DNA from: Haloterrigena gelatinilytica
Lineage (GTDB): Archaea > Halobacteriota > Halobacteria > Halobacteriales > Natrialbaceae
Assembly: GCF_013342145.1 (NCBI RefSeq)
Contig: NZ_JABUQZ010000001.1
Coordinates: 2,108,001-2,172,000, forward strand
Length of the DNA: 64,000 nt
Reading direction: 5' to 3'
Positions within the stretch are counted from its first letter, which is position 1; the number at the start of each line of letters is the position of its first letter. Below the pieces are notes generated by a model that worked only from the letters and a program-made list of their open reading frames with translations, made no database searches and had not been told where the DNA came from. This document shows positions 43,775 through 52,614 of this stretch, in pieces. Both the position numbers and the translations under genes were made by a program.

Positions 43775-44443
43775 ATGCGCTACCTCGACGTGAGCCTTCG
43801 GCAGCCGCCGGCCGAACGGCATCCCATGCACCAGTTCCTCGTCGATCACGACGAGTACGACGCGTCCCGATTGCTCTACGGGAACCAGTACGCCGCCGAC
43901 GAGCACGCGGTACTGTTCCACGTCGATGGTCCCCCGCGGGAGCCCTACGAGCGCGCCCTCGAGGACGTATCGTCGCTACTCGCGTTCGAACTCTCGCCCT
44001 GTCGCGACGAGTCCTTTTACCTCTACGTCCGGGAACGGCTGACGGATTCCGACCGGACGTTCGTGGACGCGGTCGAGCAGCCGGGACTGATCCTCATCCC
44101 GCCGCTCGAGTTCCGGGCCGACGGAACGATCCGACTGAAAGCGGTCGGTCCCGACGATGCCGTCCAGACGATCGTCGACGACGTTTCCGAGGTGATGCGG
44201 GTCGACGTTCGCTCGGTCGGCGAGTACTGCGCCGGGCGGATCGACGCTCGAGTGGACCTGACCCGGCGTCAGTTCGAAGCCGTCTCCGCGGCCGTCGACT
44301 GCGGCTACTACCGCGCAACGCGCGACGGGTCCCTCGAGGACGTCGCCGAGCGACTCGGCTGCTCGAGCGGGACGGCGGGGGAGTTGCTCCGACGGGCCGA
44401 ACGGACCGTCATGCGAGGGGTCGTCGACGGCGGGCCGTTCTGA
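43775..44443 (+). CDS. HTH_10 (Bat-type) transcriptional regulator, copy 1
   Basis: A 222-residue regulator. The N-terminal 150 residues form the Bat-like sensor-type domain typical of HTH_10 proteins (RYLDVSLRQPPAERHPMHQF, YEDVSSLLAFELSP-like segments). The C-terminal HTH_10 starts at DLTRRQFEAVSAAVDCGYY and ends with DVAERLGCSSGTAGELLRRAE. HTH_10 regulators control bacterio-opsin and many other haloarchaeal genes. A second member lies at 56356-57006. It stands alone between RnfC-like and aldo/keto reductase genes. Confidence 0.87.
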   Translation: MRYLDVSLRQPPAERHPMHQFLVDHDEYDASRLLYGNQYAADEHAVLFHVDGPPREPYERALEDVSSLLAFELSPCRDESFYLYVRERLTDSDRTFVDAVEQPGLILIPPLEFRADGTIRLKAVGPDDAVQTIVDDVSEVMRVDVRSVGEYCAGRIDARVDLTRRQFEAVSAAVDCGYYRATRDGSLEDVAERLGCSSGTAGELLRRAERTVMRGVVDGGPF

Positions 44444-44555
44444 GGGCGCCGCCTCGTCTCGAATCGAACACGGGACCAGAGTCGGGATCGGGGTCGGAAT
44501 CGTGCGGATTGCCCCGAAGGCAAGGCATACCCGAGACTATCCGCATCGATCACAC

Positions 44556-45545
44556 ATGAACCACCGACGACTCGGTTCGACCGGACGCGACGTCTCGGAG
44601 GTCGGCCTCGGCACCTGGAACATCGGCGGCAGTTGGGGCGACGTCGACGACGAGACCGGTCGCGAGGTCGTTCGCGCCGCCCTCGAGGCGGACGTCGACT
44701 TCATCGACACCGCGGACGTCTACGGCGACGGCCGCAGCGAGCGACACATCGGTCACGTGCTCGACGAGCGCGACGCCCACGACGACGTCTTCGTCGCGAC
44801 GAAGGCAGGCCGGCGACTCGATCCCCACGAGGCCGATCGGTACGACTACGATCACCTCTCCGAGTTCGTCGCCCGGAGCCAGGAGTACCTCAACGAGGAG
44901 ACGCTGGATCTCTTGCAACTGCACTGTCCGCCGACGGAGGCGTACTATCAGCCCGAGACGTTCGACGCCCTCGAGCGGCTCGAATCGGAGGGCGAGATCG
45001 CCCACGCGGGCGTCAGCGTCGAGACGGTCGAGGAGGCGCTGAAGGCGATCGAGTACGACGTCGTCGAGACGGTCCAGATCATCTTCAATCCGTTCCGCCA
45101 GCGCCCGAACGAACTGTTCTTCGAGCAGGCGAAAAAGAACGATATCGGCGTTATCGTCCGCGTCCCCTACGCCTCGGGCCTGCTGACCGGCGCGCTCGAG
45201 CGCGATCAGGAGTTCGCCGAGGACGACCACCGCAACTTCAACCGCGAGGGCGAGGCCTTCGACGTCGGCGAGACGTTCGCGGGCGTCCCCTACGAGACGG
45301 GCCACGACGCCCTCGAGGCGCTCGAGCCCCACGTCCCCGAGAGCCTCTCGCTGGCCGAGTTCACGCTGCGCTGGATCCTCGACCACGAGGCCGTCTCGAC
45401 GGTCATCCCCGGCACGACCTCGCCGGACCACGTCCGCTCGAACGCCGCGGTCTCGGACCTCGACTCGCTGTCGAATCGGGCCCACGGCGCGGCGCGGGAC
45501 GTCTACGAAGAGCACGTCGCGGAGCACGTCCACCACCGCTGGTAG
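44556..45545 (+). CDS. aldo/keto reductase, first of two
   Basis: A 329-residue TIM-barrel reductase using NADPH. The catalytic tetrad is complete: D51 and Y56 in FIDTADVYG, K83 in ATKAGRR, H123 in LLQLHCP. The start at 44556 (MNHRRLGSTGRDV) is preferred over an 18-codon upstream extension. The nearest family members reduce aldehydes or quinones, and the substrate is not known. It is followed 83 bp later by a second reductase of the same superfamily but different subgroup. Confidence 0.92.
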   Translation: MNHRRLGSTGRDVSEVGLGTWNIGGSWGDVDDETGREVVRAALEADVDFIDTADVYGDGRSERHIGHVLDERDAHDDVFVATKAGRRLDPHEADRYDYDHLSEFVARSQEYLNEETLDLLQLHCPPTEAYYQPETFDALERLESEGEIAHAGVSVETVEEALKAIEYDVVETVQIIFNPFRQRPNELFFEQAKKNDIGVIVRVPYASGLLTGALERDQEFAEDDHRNFNREGEAFDVGETFAGVPYETGHDALEALEPHVPESLSLAEFTLRWILDHEAVSTVIPGTTSPDHVRSNAAVSDLDSLSNRAHGAARDVYEEHVAEHVHHRW

Positions 45546-45628
45546 CGTCGCGGTCGGTCGTCGAGTGAGTCGAAACCCGGTTCGCCGCTTCCCCATCCGT
45601 TTTGCCGTTCGCGCCGAAACCGTCGCGC

Positions 45629-46633
45629 ATGGAGTACACGACCCTCGGTAACACGGGCACGACCGTCTCGAGACTGTGTTTCGGTACCTGGCGCTTCGCG
45701 AAGGAGAGCGGCGGCACCGTCGAAACCGACCGCGAGGAGGCCCACGACCTGCTCGACGCGGCGTGGGAGCGGGGCATCAACTTCATCGACACCGCGAACG
45801 TCTACGGCGATCCCAACGGCACCAGCGAGGAGTGGATCGGCGAGTGGCTCGCGGACCGCGATATTCACCGCGAGGACGTCGTCATCGCCTCGAAGGTCTA
45901 CTTCCCCTTCGACGGCCGGGGCGAGCCCGGCCCGAACGACTCCGGGCTCGGGCGCAAGCACATCCGCGCCCAGATCGAGGGGACCCTGGAGCGGCTCGGC
46001 ACTGACTACCTCGACGTCTACTACATCCACCGCTGGGACGAGGACACGCCGATCCGAGAGACCATGCGGACCCTCACCGAACTCGTCCGCGAGGGGAAGG
46101 TCCGCTACCTCGGCGCCTCCACGATGGCCGCCTGGCAGCTGACGAAGGCGCTGTGGACCAGCGACGTCGAGGGCTTAGAGCGGTTCGACGTCACCCAGCC
46201 GATGGTCAACGCGGCCCAGTACGACGAGGTCGGCGACTACCTCGACGTCTGCGCCGATCAGGACCTGGCGGTCTGCCCCTACTCGCCGCTGGCGGGCGGC
46301 TTCCTGACCGGCAAGTACGACCGCGCCGAGGACGGCTCCGTCGAGGCGCCCGACGGCTCTCGAGGCAGCTTAGACGAGATGTTCGACGAGTACTACGCGA
46401 CCGAGCAGGCCTGGGACGTCCTCGAGGCCGTCGAGTCCGTCGCCGACGAAGTCGACGCCTCTCCGGCCCAAGTTTCGCTGCGCTGGCTGATGGATCAGGA
46501 TCGCTTCACCTGCGTCCCGATCGTCGGCGCGCGAACGCCCGAGCAACTCGAGGAGAACGTCGGCGCGGTCGAGGTCGACCTCACCGACGAGCAGTTCGAG
46601 CGGATCGACGCGGCCCGCAGTAGCGACGAGTAA
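45629..46633 (+). CDS. aldo/keto reductase, second of two
   Basis: A 334-residue reductase of the aldo/keto superfamily from ATG 45629. The tetrad is D54 and Y59 in FIDTANVYG, K89 in ASKVYF, H134 in YYIHRWD. The motif LGTDYLDVYYIH and the SPLAGGFLTGKYDR loop are of the YajO/YhdN-like group, different from the first reductase. Tandem aldo/keto reductases may reflect substrate overlap or an old duplication. The promoter may lie in the 83-bp gap. Confidence 0.92.
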   Translation: MEYTTLGNTGTTVSRLCFGTWRFAKESGGTVETDREEAHDLLDAAWERGINFIDTANVYGDPNGTSEEWIGEWLADRDIHREDVVIASKVYFPFDGRGEPGPNDSGLGRKHIRAQIEGTLERLGTDYLDVYYIHRWDEDTPIRETMRTLTELVREGKVRYLGASTMAAWQLTKALWTSDVEGLERFDVTQPMVNAAQYDEVGDYLDVCADQDLAVCPYSPLAGGFLTGKYDRAEDGSVEAPDGSRGSLDEMFDEYYATEQAWDVLEAVESVADEVDASPAQVSLRWLMDQDRFTCVPIVGARTPEQLEENVGAVEVDLTDEQFERIDAARSSDE

Positions 46634-46645
46634 CGGACCGCACCC

Positions 46646-47029
46646 TCAGAACGACCGAGTGACGACGGGCACGAGGTCGTCCAGCGCGGGGACGCCGAAC
46701 ACCTCGATCGTCGCGACGCCGGCGGCCGCGAGAACCGTGAGGACGACCGCGACGGTCGCCCACGCGATCGCCGCGATCGAGGCCGCATCGACCCAGTCAC
46801 CGGGATACCGTCGCCCGATGACCGCGACATAGACGACGAACAGCAGGACCTGTCCGAGCAGGGGCACCCAGCCGAACAGCGCCCCGACGACGACCAACAC
46901 GACCGCGCCGAGCAGCCCGGTGATCGCGGCGTTGACGTAATCCCTCGAGCCGACGACGTAGCGGGCACCGAGATAGATCCCCAACCCGCCGGTCAGCAGG
47001 CTGACGGCGAACGTGGTGAGGACGACCAT
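46646..47029 (-). CDS. four-helix membrane protein, unknown function
   Basis: A 127-residue protein with four hydrophobic helices (about 5-25, 33-50, 53-70, 80-102): LLTGGLGIYLGARYVVG, ITGLLGAVVLVVVGALFGW, LLGQVLLFVVYVAVIG and AWATVAVVLTVLAAAGV. It ends with an acidic loop. Similar small haloarchaeal membrane proteins exist, but no function is assigned. It converges with the reductase gene and is divergent from the second RCK channel gene. Confidence 0.7.
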   Translation of the reverse strand: MVVLTTFAVSLLTGGLGIYLGARYVVGSRDYVNAAITGLLGAVVLVVVGALFGWVPLLGQVLLFVVYVAVIGRRYPGDWVDAASIAAIAWATVAVVLTVLAAAGVATIEVFGVPALDDLVPVVTRSF

Positions 47030-47159
47030 TTCCGGCGCTAACCGGTCGGGACCGAGGTAGCTATCGCCTGCACGTGCGAGCGACCGTCCGCGGGACGGGG
47101 CGCTTGCGGATCCGGTGCAATCGTCACAGATTCTTAAGTCGACCGGCGAATGATGGCGT

Positions 47160-48788
47160 ATGGAGCGCTGGCAACGGCGAGCGGCGAAGACGGTCGGCGG
47201 CGTGATAGCCCTCGTTTTCGTGATGTCGCTGCTGTACCACTATCTCATGGTCGCCGTTGAGGGCCGATCCACGAGCTACTTCCACTCGACGCAGGTCGTC
47301 GTCGAGACGTTCACGGGAACCGGATACGGCTCCGACTCTCCGTGGGACGCACCGCTGGCGAATCTCTTCGTGATGGCGATGGATCTGGGAACGTTCCTCG
47401 TCCTGTTTACCGTCGTCCCCTACGTCTTTCAGCCGCTCCTCGAGAAATCGCTCTCCCCGGAACCGCCGCGGACGACGGACGCGACCGACCACGTCATCGT
47501 CTGCGGCTACTCCTCGCGGAGCGAACGCCTCGTCGAGGAGTTCGAGAGTCGCGGCGTCGCCTACGCCGTCGTCACCGACGACGAGCGCGAGGCGCTGGAC
47601 CTCGACGACGGCGGGAGGACCGTGGTCTACGGCGATCCGACGGCCGTCGAGACGCTCCGGCGGGTCAACGTCGACGCGGCGACGGCCGTCGTGGTCGACA
47701 CCGCCGACGAGGTCACGGCGAGCACCGTACTGGCGGTCAGGGAGCGGTCGGCGTCGATACGCGTCGTCGTCCTGTGTAGCGATCCCACGCTCGAGCGGCC
47801 GCTGAAGTACGCGGGCGCCGACGTCGTCGTGACGCCGCGGCACCTGCTCGGCGACCGGATCGCCGAACGGGTCCGCGCCGAGATCGATCCGCGACTCAGC
47901 GACGTGACGAGCCTCGGCGACGGCGCCTTCCTCGTCGAGGTGTCGATCTTCGAGGACAGCCCCATCTGCGGGCGACCGCTCGGCGAGACCGGACTCCTCG
48001 AGGACCGAGAGATGAGTCTGGTCGGGCTGTGGACGGACGGCGAGTTCGTCACCGATCCGTCCCCGGACGTTCGGATCGACGCCGACACCGTGTTGCTCGC
48101 CGCCGGCAGCGAATCGCGACTGAAAGCCCTCGAAGCCCGGACCGCGCCCGACCGGACGAACGGCGCCAGGGTCGTCGTCGCCGGCCACGGCGAGGTGGGG
48201 TCGACGGTCGCCGACCGGCTGCGAAAGAGCGGCGTCGACTGCACCGTCGTCGACCGCGAGGACGGGCCGGGCGTCGACGTCGTCGGCGACGCGACTGACG
48301 AATCGGTCCTCGAGCGAGCTGACCTCGAGACGGCGACGGCCTTCGTCGTCGCGATCGCGGACGACGACGCGGCGATCCTCTCGATACTGGTCGCTCGCGA
48401 ACTCGCGTCCGACCTCGACGTCGTCGTCCGGGCCAACGACGCGGACAGCGAAACCAAGATGCGACGGGCCGGCGCGGACTACGTGCTCGCGCTGCCCGAC
48501 ATCAGCGGTCGACTGCTCGCCTTGGACGTCCTCCGCGAGGAGATCCTCTCCTACGACCGTCAGCTAACCGTCGTCCGGTTCGAACCCGGTCGCTTCGCGG
48601 GCCGGACGCTCGGCGAGACGGCGATTTCCGAGAGCGACTGTACCCTCGTCGCCGTCAAGCGAGACGGCGAGATCATCACGGACGTGCCGCTCGAGTTCCG
48701 GTTCGAGACCGACGACAGCCTCCTGCTTGCCGGCGACGACGAGGCGATCGACGCGCTCGATCCCGGTTTCGACTCGAGTTCGGCGTGA
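47160..48788 (+). CDS. two-TM potassium channel with double RCK (TrkA) domains, copy 2
   Basis: A 542-residue paralogue of the protein at 40606. Helices at about 12-34 and 66-92 flank the pore segment TGTGYGSD (about 51-58), closer to the canonical TVGYGD. Two RCK repeats begin at DHVIVCGYSSRSERLV and ARVVVAGHGEVGSTVA. A TATA-like ttcttaag (47131-47138) sits about 26 nt before the ATG, suggesting a leaderless transcript. The two copies differ in filter and in RCK residues, so they may respond to different ligands or ions. Confidence 0.87.
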   Translation: MERWQRRAAKTVGGVIALVFVMSLLYHYLMVAVEGRSTSYFHSTQVVVETFTGTGYGSDSPWDAPLANLFVMAMDLGTFLVLFTVVPYVFQPLLEKSLSPEPPRTTDATDHVIVCGYSSRSERLVEEFESRGVAYAVVTDDEREALDLDDGGRTVVYGDPTAVETLRRVNVDAATAVVVDTADEVTASTVLAVRERSASIRVVVLCSDPTLERPLKYAGADVVVTPRHLLGDRIAERVRAEIDPRLSDVTSLGDGAFLVEVSIFEDSPICGRPLGETGLLEDREMSLVGLWTDGEFVTDPSPDVRIDADTVLLAAGSESRLKALEARTAPDRTNGARVVVAGHGEVGSTVADRLRKSGVDCTVVDREDGPGVDVVGDATDESVLERADLETATAFVVAIADDDAAILSILVARELASDLDVVVRANDADSETKMRRAGADYVLALPDISGRLLALDVLREEILSYDRQLTVVRFEPGRFAGRTLGETAISESDCTLVAVKRDGEIITDVPLEFRFETDDSLLLAGDDEAIDALDPGFDSSSA

Positions 48789-48894
48789 GAACTGGTACCG
48801 TTTGCGCGAACGTCCCGCGCAGGCGCCGCTAACGTGTGGTGTGGCGATCAGGTCACGGACGGCTGAAGCAACGGTGACGGAGCGACTCGGCGAC

Positions 48895-50343
48895 TCAGAA
48901 CAGCGACCCGGTCAGGACGAGCGCGTCGACCAGCACCGCGACGAGGACGGCCCCGAGGAAGGCGTTCGAGGCGTGGAACGCCCGGAACGCCGCGGCCTCG
49001 GTCTGCTCGAAGTGGAGTCGGACGGCGGCCCAGAGGAAGATCCCGCCGAAGACCGCGACCGTGGCGGCGTACAGCGCGCCGAGGTCGGTGATCCAGGCCA
49101 GCGCGACCGTGCTCACGAGCGTCGCCGCGAGGTAGTAGATGATCTGCTTTCGCGTCTCGGTCTCGCCGCGGACGACGGGCATCATCGGGAAGCCGCCGCG
49201 GGCGTAGTCGTCCTTGTAGGCCAGCGCGAGGTTGTAGAAGTGCGCCGGCGTCCAGAGGAAGATCACGCCCGCGAGCGCCAACCCGGGGAGCCCGATCTCG
49301 TTGGTGACCGCGGCCCAGCCGATCAGCGCCGGGAGCGCGCCCGCGGCTCCGCCGATGACCGTGTTCTGGACGGTGTTCGGCTTGAGGACGAGGGTGTAGA
49401 CGACGCTGTAGAAGATGATCGCCGCGAGGCCGAGCGCGGCCGCCAGCCGGTTGATCGTCAGGAAGACGCTCAGCGAGGCGACCGTCAACAGCCCGCCGAA
49501 GGCCAAGGCGTTGCGAACGGGGATCAGGTCGGTCGCCAGCGGGCGGTCCGACGTGCGGGACATCTTCCGGTCGACGTCGCGCTCGAGGACGTGGTTGAAC
49601 GTCCCCGAGGCGCCGATGGCGAGGACGCCGCCGCCGAGCGTCGCCAGAATGGTATAGCGGTCGAGCGACGGGCCGGCGGCCAGGGCCATCCCCGCGGCGG
49701 CGACCAGACAGAGCAGCCACATCAGCCGCGGCTTCATCATCTTGAAGTACGCAAAGGCGGTGAGCCGGGCTCGAGCGAGCCCCCCTTCGGGCAGAGTGCG
49801 ACCGCCGCCGGCCGCTCCCTCGCTGACCGCGCCCTCCTCGAGGGGTTCGGGCTCGATCGCGTCGTCGTCGCTGCCGGTCGCGACCTCGAGATCCCATGCG
49901 AGCGCGAGGACGATCGTTCCGAAGATCACGAGGCCGAGCGAGAGGTGGAGGCCGGGGACGATCGCCGCGGAGCCGAACAGCGCCGTCGCGGCGCCGACGC
50001 CGACCTGGATAACGTAGAGGACGGCGCCGAGGACGATCGCCGCCGTGACGCGTCTCGAGGCGACGCCGAGGACGGCGGTGACGGCCGTCGCGGCGACGAG
50101 CAGGCCGACGACGACGGCCGCGATCCGGTGGCCCCACGCGACGACGAGTTGGGTCTGACTCAGCGGATCGACGGGTGCGTGACAGGTCGGCCAGGTCGAA
50201 CACGCCGCGGTCGCGTTCGTCAGCGAGGTCGTCGCGCCGACGATCAACAGGAGGTAGACGCCCAGCGCGGTCGCTGTCAGTAGTGCGGAGAAGCGCTGTC
50301 GAGTGCCGATCGGACGGGGAAACGACGCTGATTCGGTTGCCAC
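48895..50343 (-). CDS. ctaB: fused half-size CtaA (heme A synthase-like) and CtaB (heme O synthase)
   Basis: A 482-residue fusion. The first 160 residues have four helices, the CSTWPTCHAP Cys-pair loop (about 48-57), and His in VAWGHRIA and PGLHLSLG. That is half a normal CtaA/Cox15 protein, a form seen in some archaea. The rest (about 200-480) is the UbiA-type farnesyltransferase CtaB, with NHVLERDVDRKMSRTSDRPL as the first Asp motif and YKDDYARGGFPMMPV as the second region. CtaB makes heme O from protoheme and farnesyl diphosphate. The half CtaA may supply the next step to heme A, or assist. The fusion ties two consecutive steps of oxidase heme synthesis. Confidence 0.87.
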   Translation of the reverse strand: MATESASFPRPIGTRQRFSALLTATALGVYLLLIVGATTSLTNATAACSTWPTCHAPVDPLSQTQLVVAWGHRIAAVVVGLLVAATAVTAVLGVASRRVTAAIVLGAVLYVIQVGVGAATALFGSAAIVPGLHLSLGLVIFGTIVLALAWDLEVATGSDDDAIEPEPLEEGAVSEGAAGGGRTLPEGGLARARLTAFAYFKMMKPRLMWLLCLVAAAGMALAAGPSLDRYTILATLGGGVLAIGASGTFNHVLERDVDRKMSRTSDRPLATDLIPVRNALAFGGLLTVASLSVFLTINRLAAALGLAAIIFYSVVYTLVLKPNTVQNTVIGGAAGALPALIGWAAVTNEIGLPGLALAGVIFLWTPAHFYNLALAYKDDYARGGFPMMPVVRGETETRKQIIYYLAATLVSTVALAWITDLGALYAATVAVFGGIFLWAAVRLHFEQTEAAAFRAFHASNAFLGAVLVAVLVDALVLTGSLF

Positions 50344-50505
50344 GGCTATTCTCGTCTACACCGTTCGACTCCGCGTATTTATCGTTCCCGCTTCGTCCCG
50401 CTTCTCGGGAATCGGCGCGCGGGCGGACGCCGCCCGATCGTCCTCGCGTCGCGATCGCTGAAACGAAGGCGGAGATCAATACGTGACGGTCGCGTAGGAG
50501 GCGGT

Positions 50506-50820
50506 GTGCACCCGACCGACCGATCGCGGTCGACCGCCGATACCGACGGCGGAGCCGCGAGCCACGCGGAGATCGACCTCCGGGGAGACGAACCGGCCGC
50601 GCGGTGTCCCTACTGCGGCCGGCCGTTTCGCGAGCGGCGCCTCGAGGCGCTCCACCGGGGCTTCGACCACCCCGACCGGCTCTCGGACCGCGATCGGGCC
50701 GCCTTCGAGCGGGCCTATCTCGAGGAGCGGACGGAGATCCGCCGGTATCGGTTGCTCGCGCTCGGCGCAGTGATCCTGTGTTACTTCTGTTTTCTGTTCG
50801 TCTACGCGCTCGTTCTCTGA
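50506..50820 (+). CDS. small C2H2-like zinc-finger and one-TM protein
   Basis: A 104-residue protein from GTG 50506, with a GGAGG element (50497-50501) 4 nt upstream. CPYCGRPF (residues about 34-41) and LHRGFDH (about 49-55) form a C2H2-like zinc site. The middle is basic/acidic and helical, and a single transmembrane helix follows (LALGAVILCYFCFLFVYALVL). So the finger should face the cytoplasm from a C-terminal anchor. It is divergent from the heme O gene; small proteins of this type are found beside haloarchaeal ctaB genes, perhaps DUF7410, but I did not verify this. Confidence 0.72.
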   Translation: MHPTDRSRSTADTDGGAASHAEIDLRGDEPAARCPYCGRPFRERRLEALHRGFDHPDRLSDRDRAAFERAYLEERTEIRRYRLLALGAVILCYFCFLFVYALVL

Positions 50821-50896
50821 ATCCGCTCGCGTCGTCGGGCTCGGAGCGATCCGCGACGGCCGTCGGACTCCGTCCCCGACGGGTACAGTCCGGCGG

Positions 50897-51208
50897 TCAC
50901 ATTCCCATGTCGTCGGCCGCCGCGGGCACCGGCAGGTCGTGCGGGGCGACGCCGAGCAACTCCGCGACGTGGTCTAAGGCCATGTCGAACCCGTAGTAGC
51001 GCTCGAGTTCGTCGCCGTCGGCCGTCGGTCGCACCTTCAGCATAGCGTAGCCCTCGATGTTCTGGGCGATCGCGGCGGTCGCGCCCGGGCGGGCCGCCGC
51101 GGCGTCGTCGGCGACCTCGAACGCGAGGCGGCGTTCCGACTCGGTCTCCGTGTACGTCGCCCTGATCCCCTGTTCCGCGGCGGTTCGGTCGTCGGTCTCG
51201 TCGCTCAT
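50897..51208 (-). CDS. small conserved haloarchaeal protein (DUF7111-like)
   Basis: A 103-residue soluble acidic protein from ATG 51208. The region IAQNIEGYAMLKVRP and YYGFDMALDHVAELLGV looks highly conserved in haloarchaea. I believe the family is DUF7111 but this is not checked. No catalytic motif. The upstream 62 codons of the long frame overlap the divergent DUF3267 gene and are not used. Confidence 0.7.
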   Translation of the reverse strand: MSDETDDRTAAEQGIRATYTETESERRLAFEVADDAAAARPGATAAIAQNIEGYAMLKVRPTADGDELERYYGFDMALDHVAELLGVAPHDLPVPAAADDMGM

Positions 51209-51338
51209 GTCGACCACTCGCGGGTCGAAGACCGGGAAGCTATCGGTTTCCCTCGCGGTCGCCGCGCCCGAAGCGGGTCGCATCGCTCGAGCGCGGGGAA
51301 CCGGTACCGATTTTTCGGTTCCGCGAGAGGCTCCGGTC

Positions 51339-52262
51339 GTGAACCGGACGGAGCCTCGCGAGTCCCCGCGCCTGATCGCGACGTTCCGACGCACGCGATC
51401 GGTCGCCGTCCAGTGGGTCGTCGTCTCTACGGTCGGCTTTTTCGGCTTCGCCTACCTGTTCGGCCACGTCCGTGCGGCGATTCTGGGCACGTCGCTCGAG
51501 CCGATCGTCGTGCCGGTGTTCGCGCCGCCGGACGCGGTGCCCTGGCTCGTCGCCTCGGCGGGTCTCGTCGCGCTGATCGTCGTCCCCCACGAGCTGCTCC
51601 ACGGCGTCTTCATGGCCCGCTACGGCGGCGACGTCGGCTACGGAGTCGACGTCGCGTACTTCGTCCTCCCGTACGCCTACGCGGAGACCGACGGGACGAG
51701 CTACACGCGCAACCAGTTGCTCGTCGCCCTGCTGGCGCCGTTCGTCGGCATCACGGCCGTCGGACTGGCGGCGATGATCGTCCGCCCCTCCCCGCTGGTG
51801 ATCGTCCCGCTGGCGGCCAACGCCGCGGGCTCGATCGGCGACCTCTGGATGGCCGGCGTCCTCCTGCAGTATCCCGCGGACGTCCGCGTCGGCCCGCTGC
51901 CCGACGGCGACGCGCAGGGCTTTGGCATCTACGGCTCGGAGTCGATACCCGCAGGCGGCCGCCGGCCGGAAATGCGGTTCCTCTCGCGGCTCGTCGTCGG
52001 CGCCGTCGGGACGCTGGCGCTGCTCGCGACCGCGCTCGTCGCGACGGTGTTCGTCTCGCTGGCCGCCGGCTCGGGGACCGTCGTGATCGGCGAGCCCGGA
52101 ACCCGGTGGTTCCTCTTCCGTCACGAACTCGCCTCCGGAGCGGGGGCGGTCCTCCTCGAGTTCGGAACCGTCGCGGGACTCGCCGCCGCGGCCGCCGGCG
52201 GACTCGCGTGGGCGGGGGTCCGGGAGTGTTATCGCGCCTTCGTCCTCGATCGGATCGATTGA
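51339..52262 (+). CDS. DUF3267 domain membrane protein, metalloprotease-like
   Basis: A 307-residue membrane protein from GTG 51339. Six or seven hydrophobic helices carry the HExxH-type motif PHELLHGVF (about residues 86-94), followed by VDVAYFVLPYAYAET and, later, ANAAGSIGDLWM, where an Asn/Asp ligand is expected. DUF3267 proteins resemble membrane-embedded site-2-like zinc proteases, but activity is not shown. It lies 53 bp before a PadR regulator in the same direction, so they may be cotranscribed. Confidence 0.82.
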   Translation: MNRTEPRESPRLIATFRRTRSVAVQWVVVSTVGFFGFAYLFGHVRAAILGTSLEPIVVPVFAPPDAVPWLVASAGLVALIVVPHELLHGVFMARYGGDVGYGVDVAYFVLPYAYAETDGTSYTRNQLLVALLAPFVGITAVGLAAMIVRPSPLVIVPLAANAAGSIGDLWMAGVLLQYPADVRVGPLPDGDAQGFGIYGSESIPAGGRRPEMRFLSRLVVGAVGTLALLATALVATVFVSLAAGSGTVVIGEPGTRWFLFRHELASGAGAVLLEFGTVAGLAAAAAGGLAWAGVRECYRAFVLDRID

Positions 52263-52314
52263 CGACCGCAATCGGAACCGTAACGCTCGAGCGGTCGGGC
52301 GATCGAAGACGGGT

Positions 52315-52614
52315 ATGAGCAAGTGGCTCCGGAGCGGCCGCCGCCGCGACATCTGTTTCCTGCTGGCCGGGTCCGAGGACGGCGAACTGCGAAGTCAGCA
52401 GCTGAAATCGCGCCTCGAGTCCCACTACGACGAGCACCTCGAGCCGAAGTCGTTCTACGGCTCGCTGTCGGCGCTCGAGGACGCGGGCTTCGTCGAGAAA
52501 CACACCGAAGGGCTGTACGACGTTTACGCGCTCACCGAGGCCGGCGAGCGGCGGGTCCGGGACCACTACGAGTGGGTTCGGGACTGTCTCGAGGACGACG
52601 ACGCGAGCGAGTAG
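52315..52614 (+). CDS. PadR family transcriptional regulator
   Basis: A 99-residue winged-helix regulator: RRRDICFLLAGSEDGELRSQ, KSFYGSLSALEDAGFVEKH and LYDVYALTEAGERRVRDHY, as in PadR proteins. It lacks a long dimerisation C-terminal helix but has a short one. PadR proteins sense small molecules or stress and often control a neighbouring membrane gene, here perhaps the DUF3267 protein. No ligand can be assigned. Confidence 0.82.
   Translation: MSKWLRSGRRRDICFLLAGSEDGELRSQQLKSRLESHYDEHLEPKSFYGSLSALEDAGFVEKHTEGLYDVYALTEAGERRVRDHYEWVRDCLEDDDASE

Noticed and set aside
44556-46633. The two neighbouring aldo/keto reductases as a recent tandem duplication
   Set aside because: They belong to different subgroups, with different active-site surroundings and low similarity outside the tetrad, so an old or independent origin is more likely.
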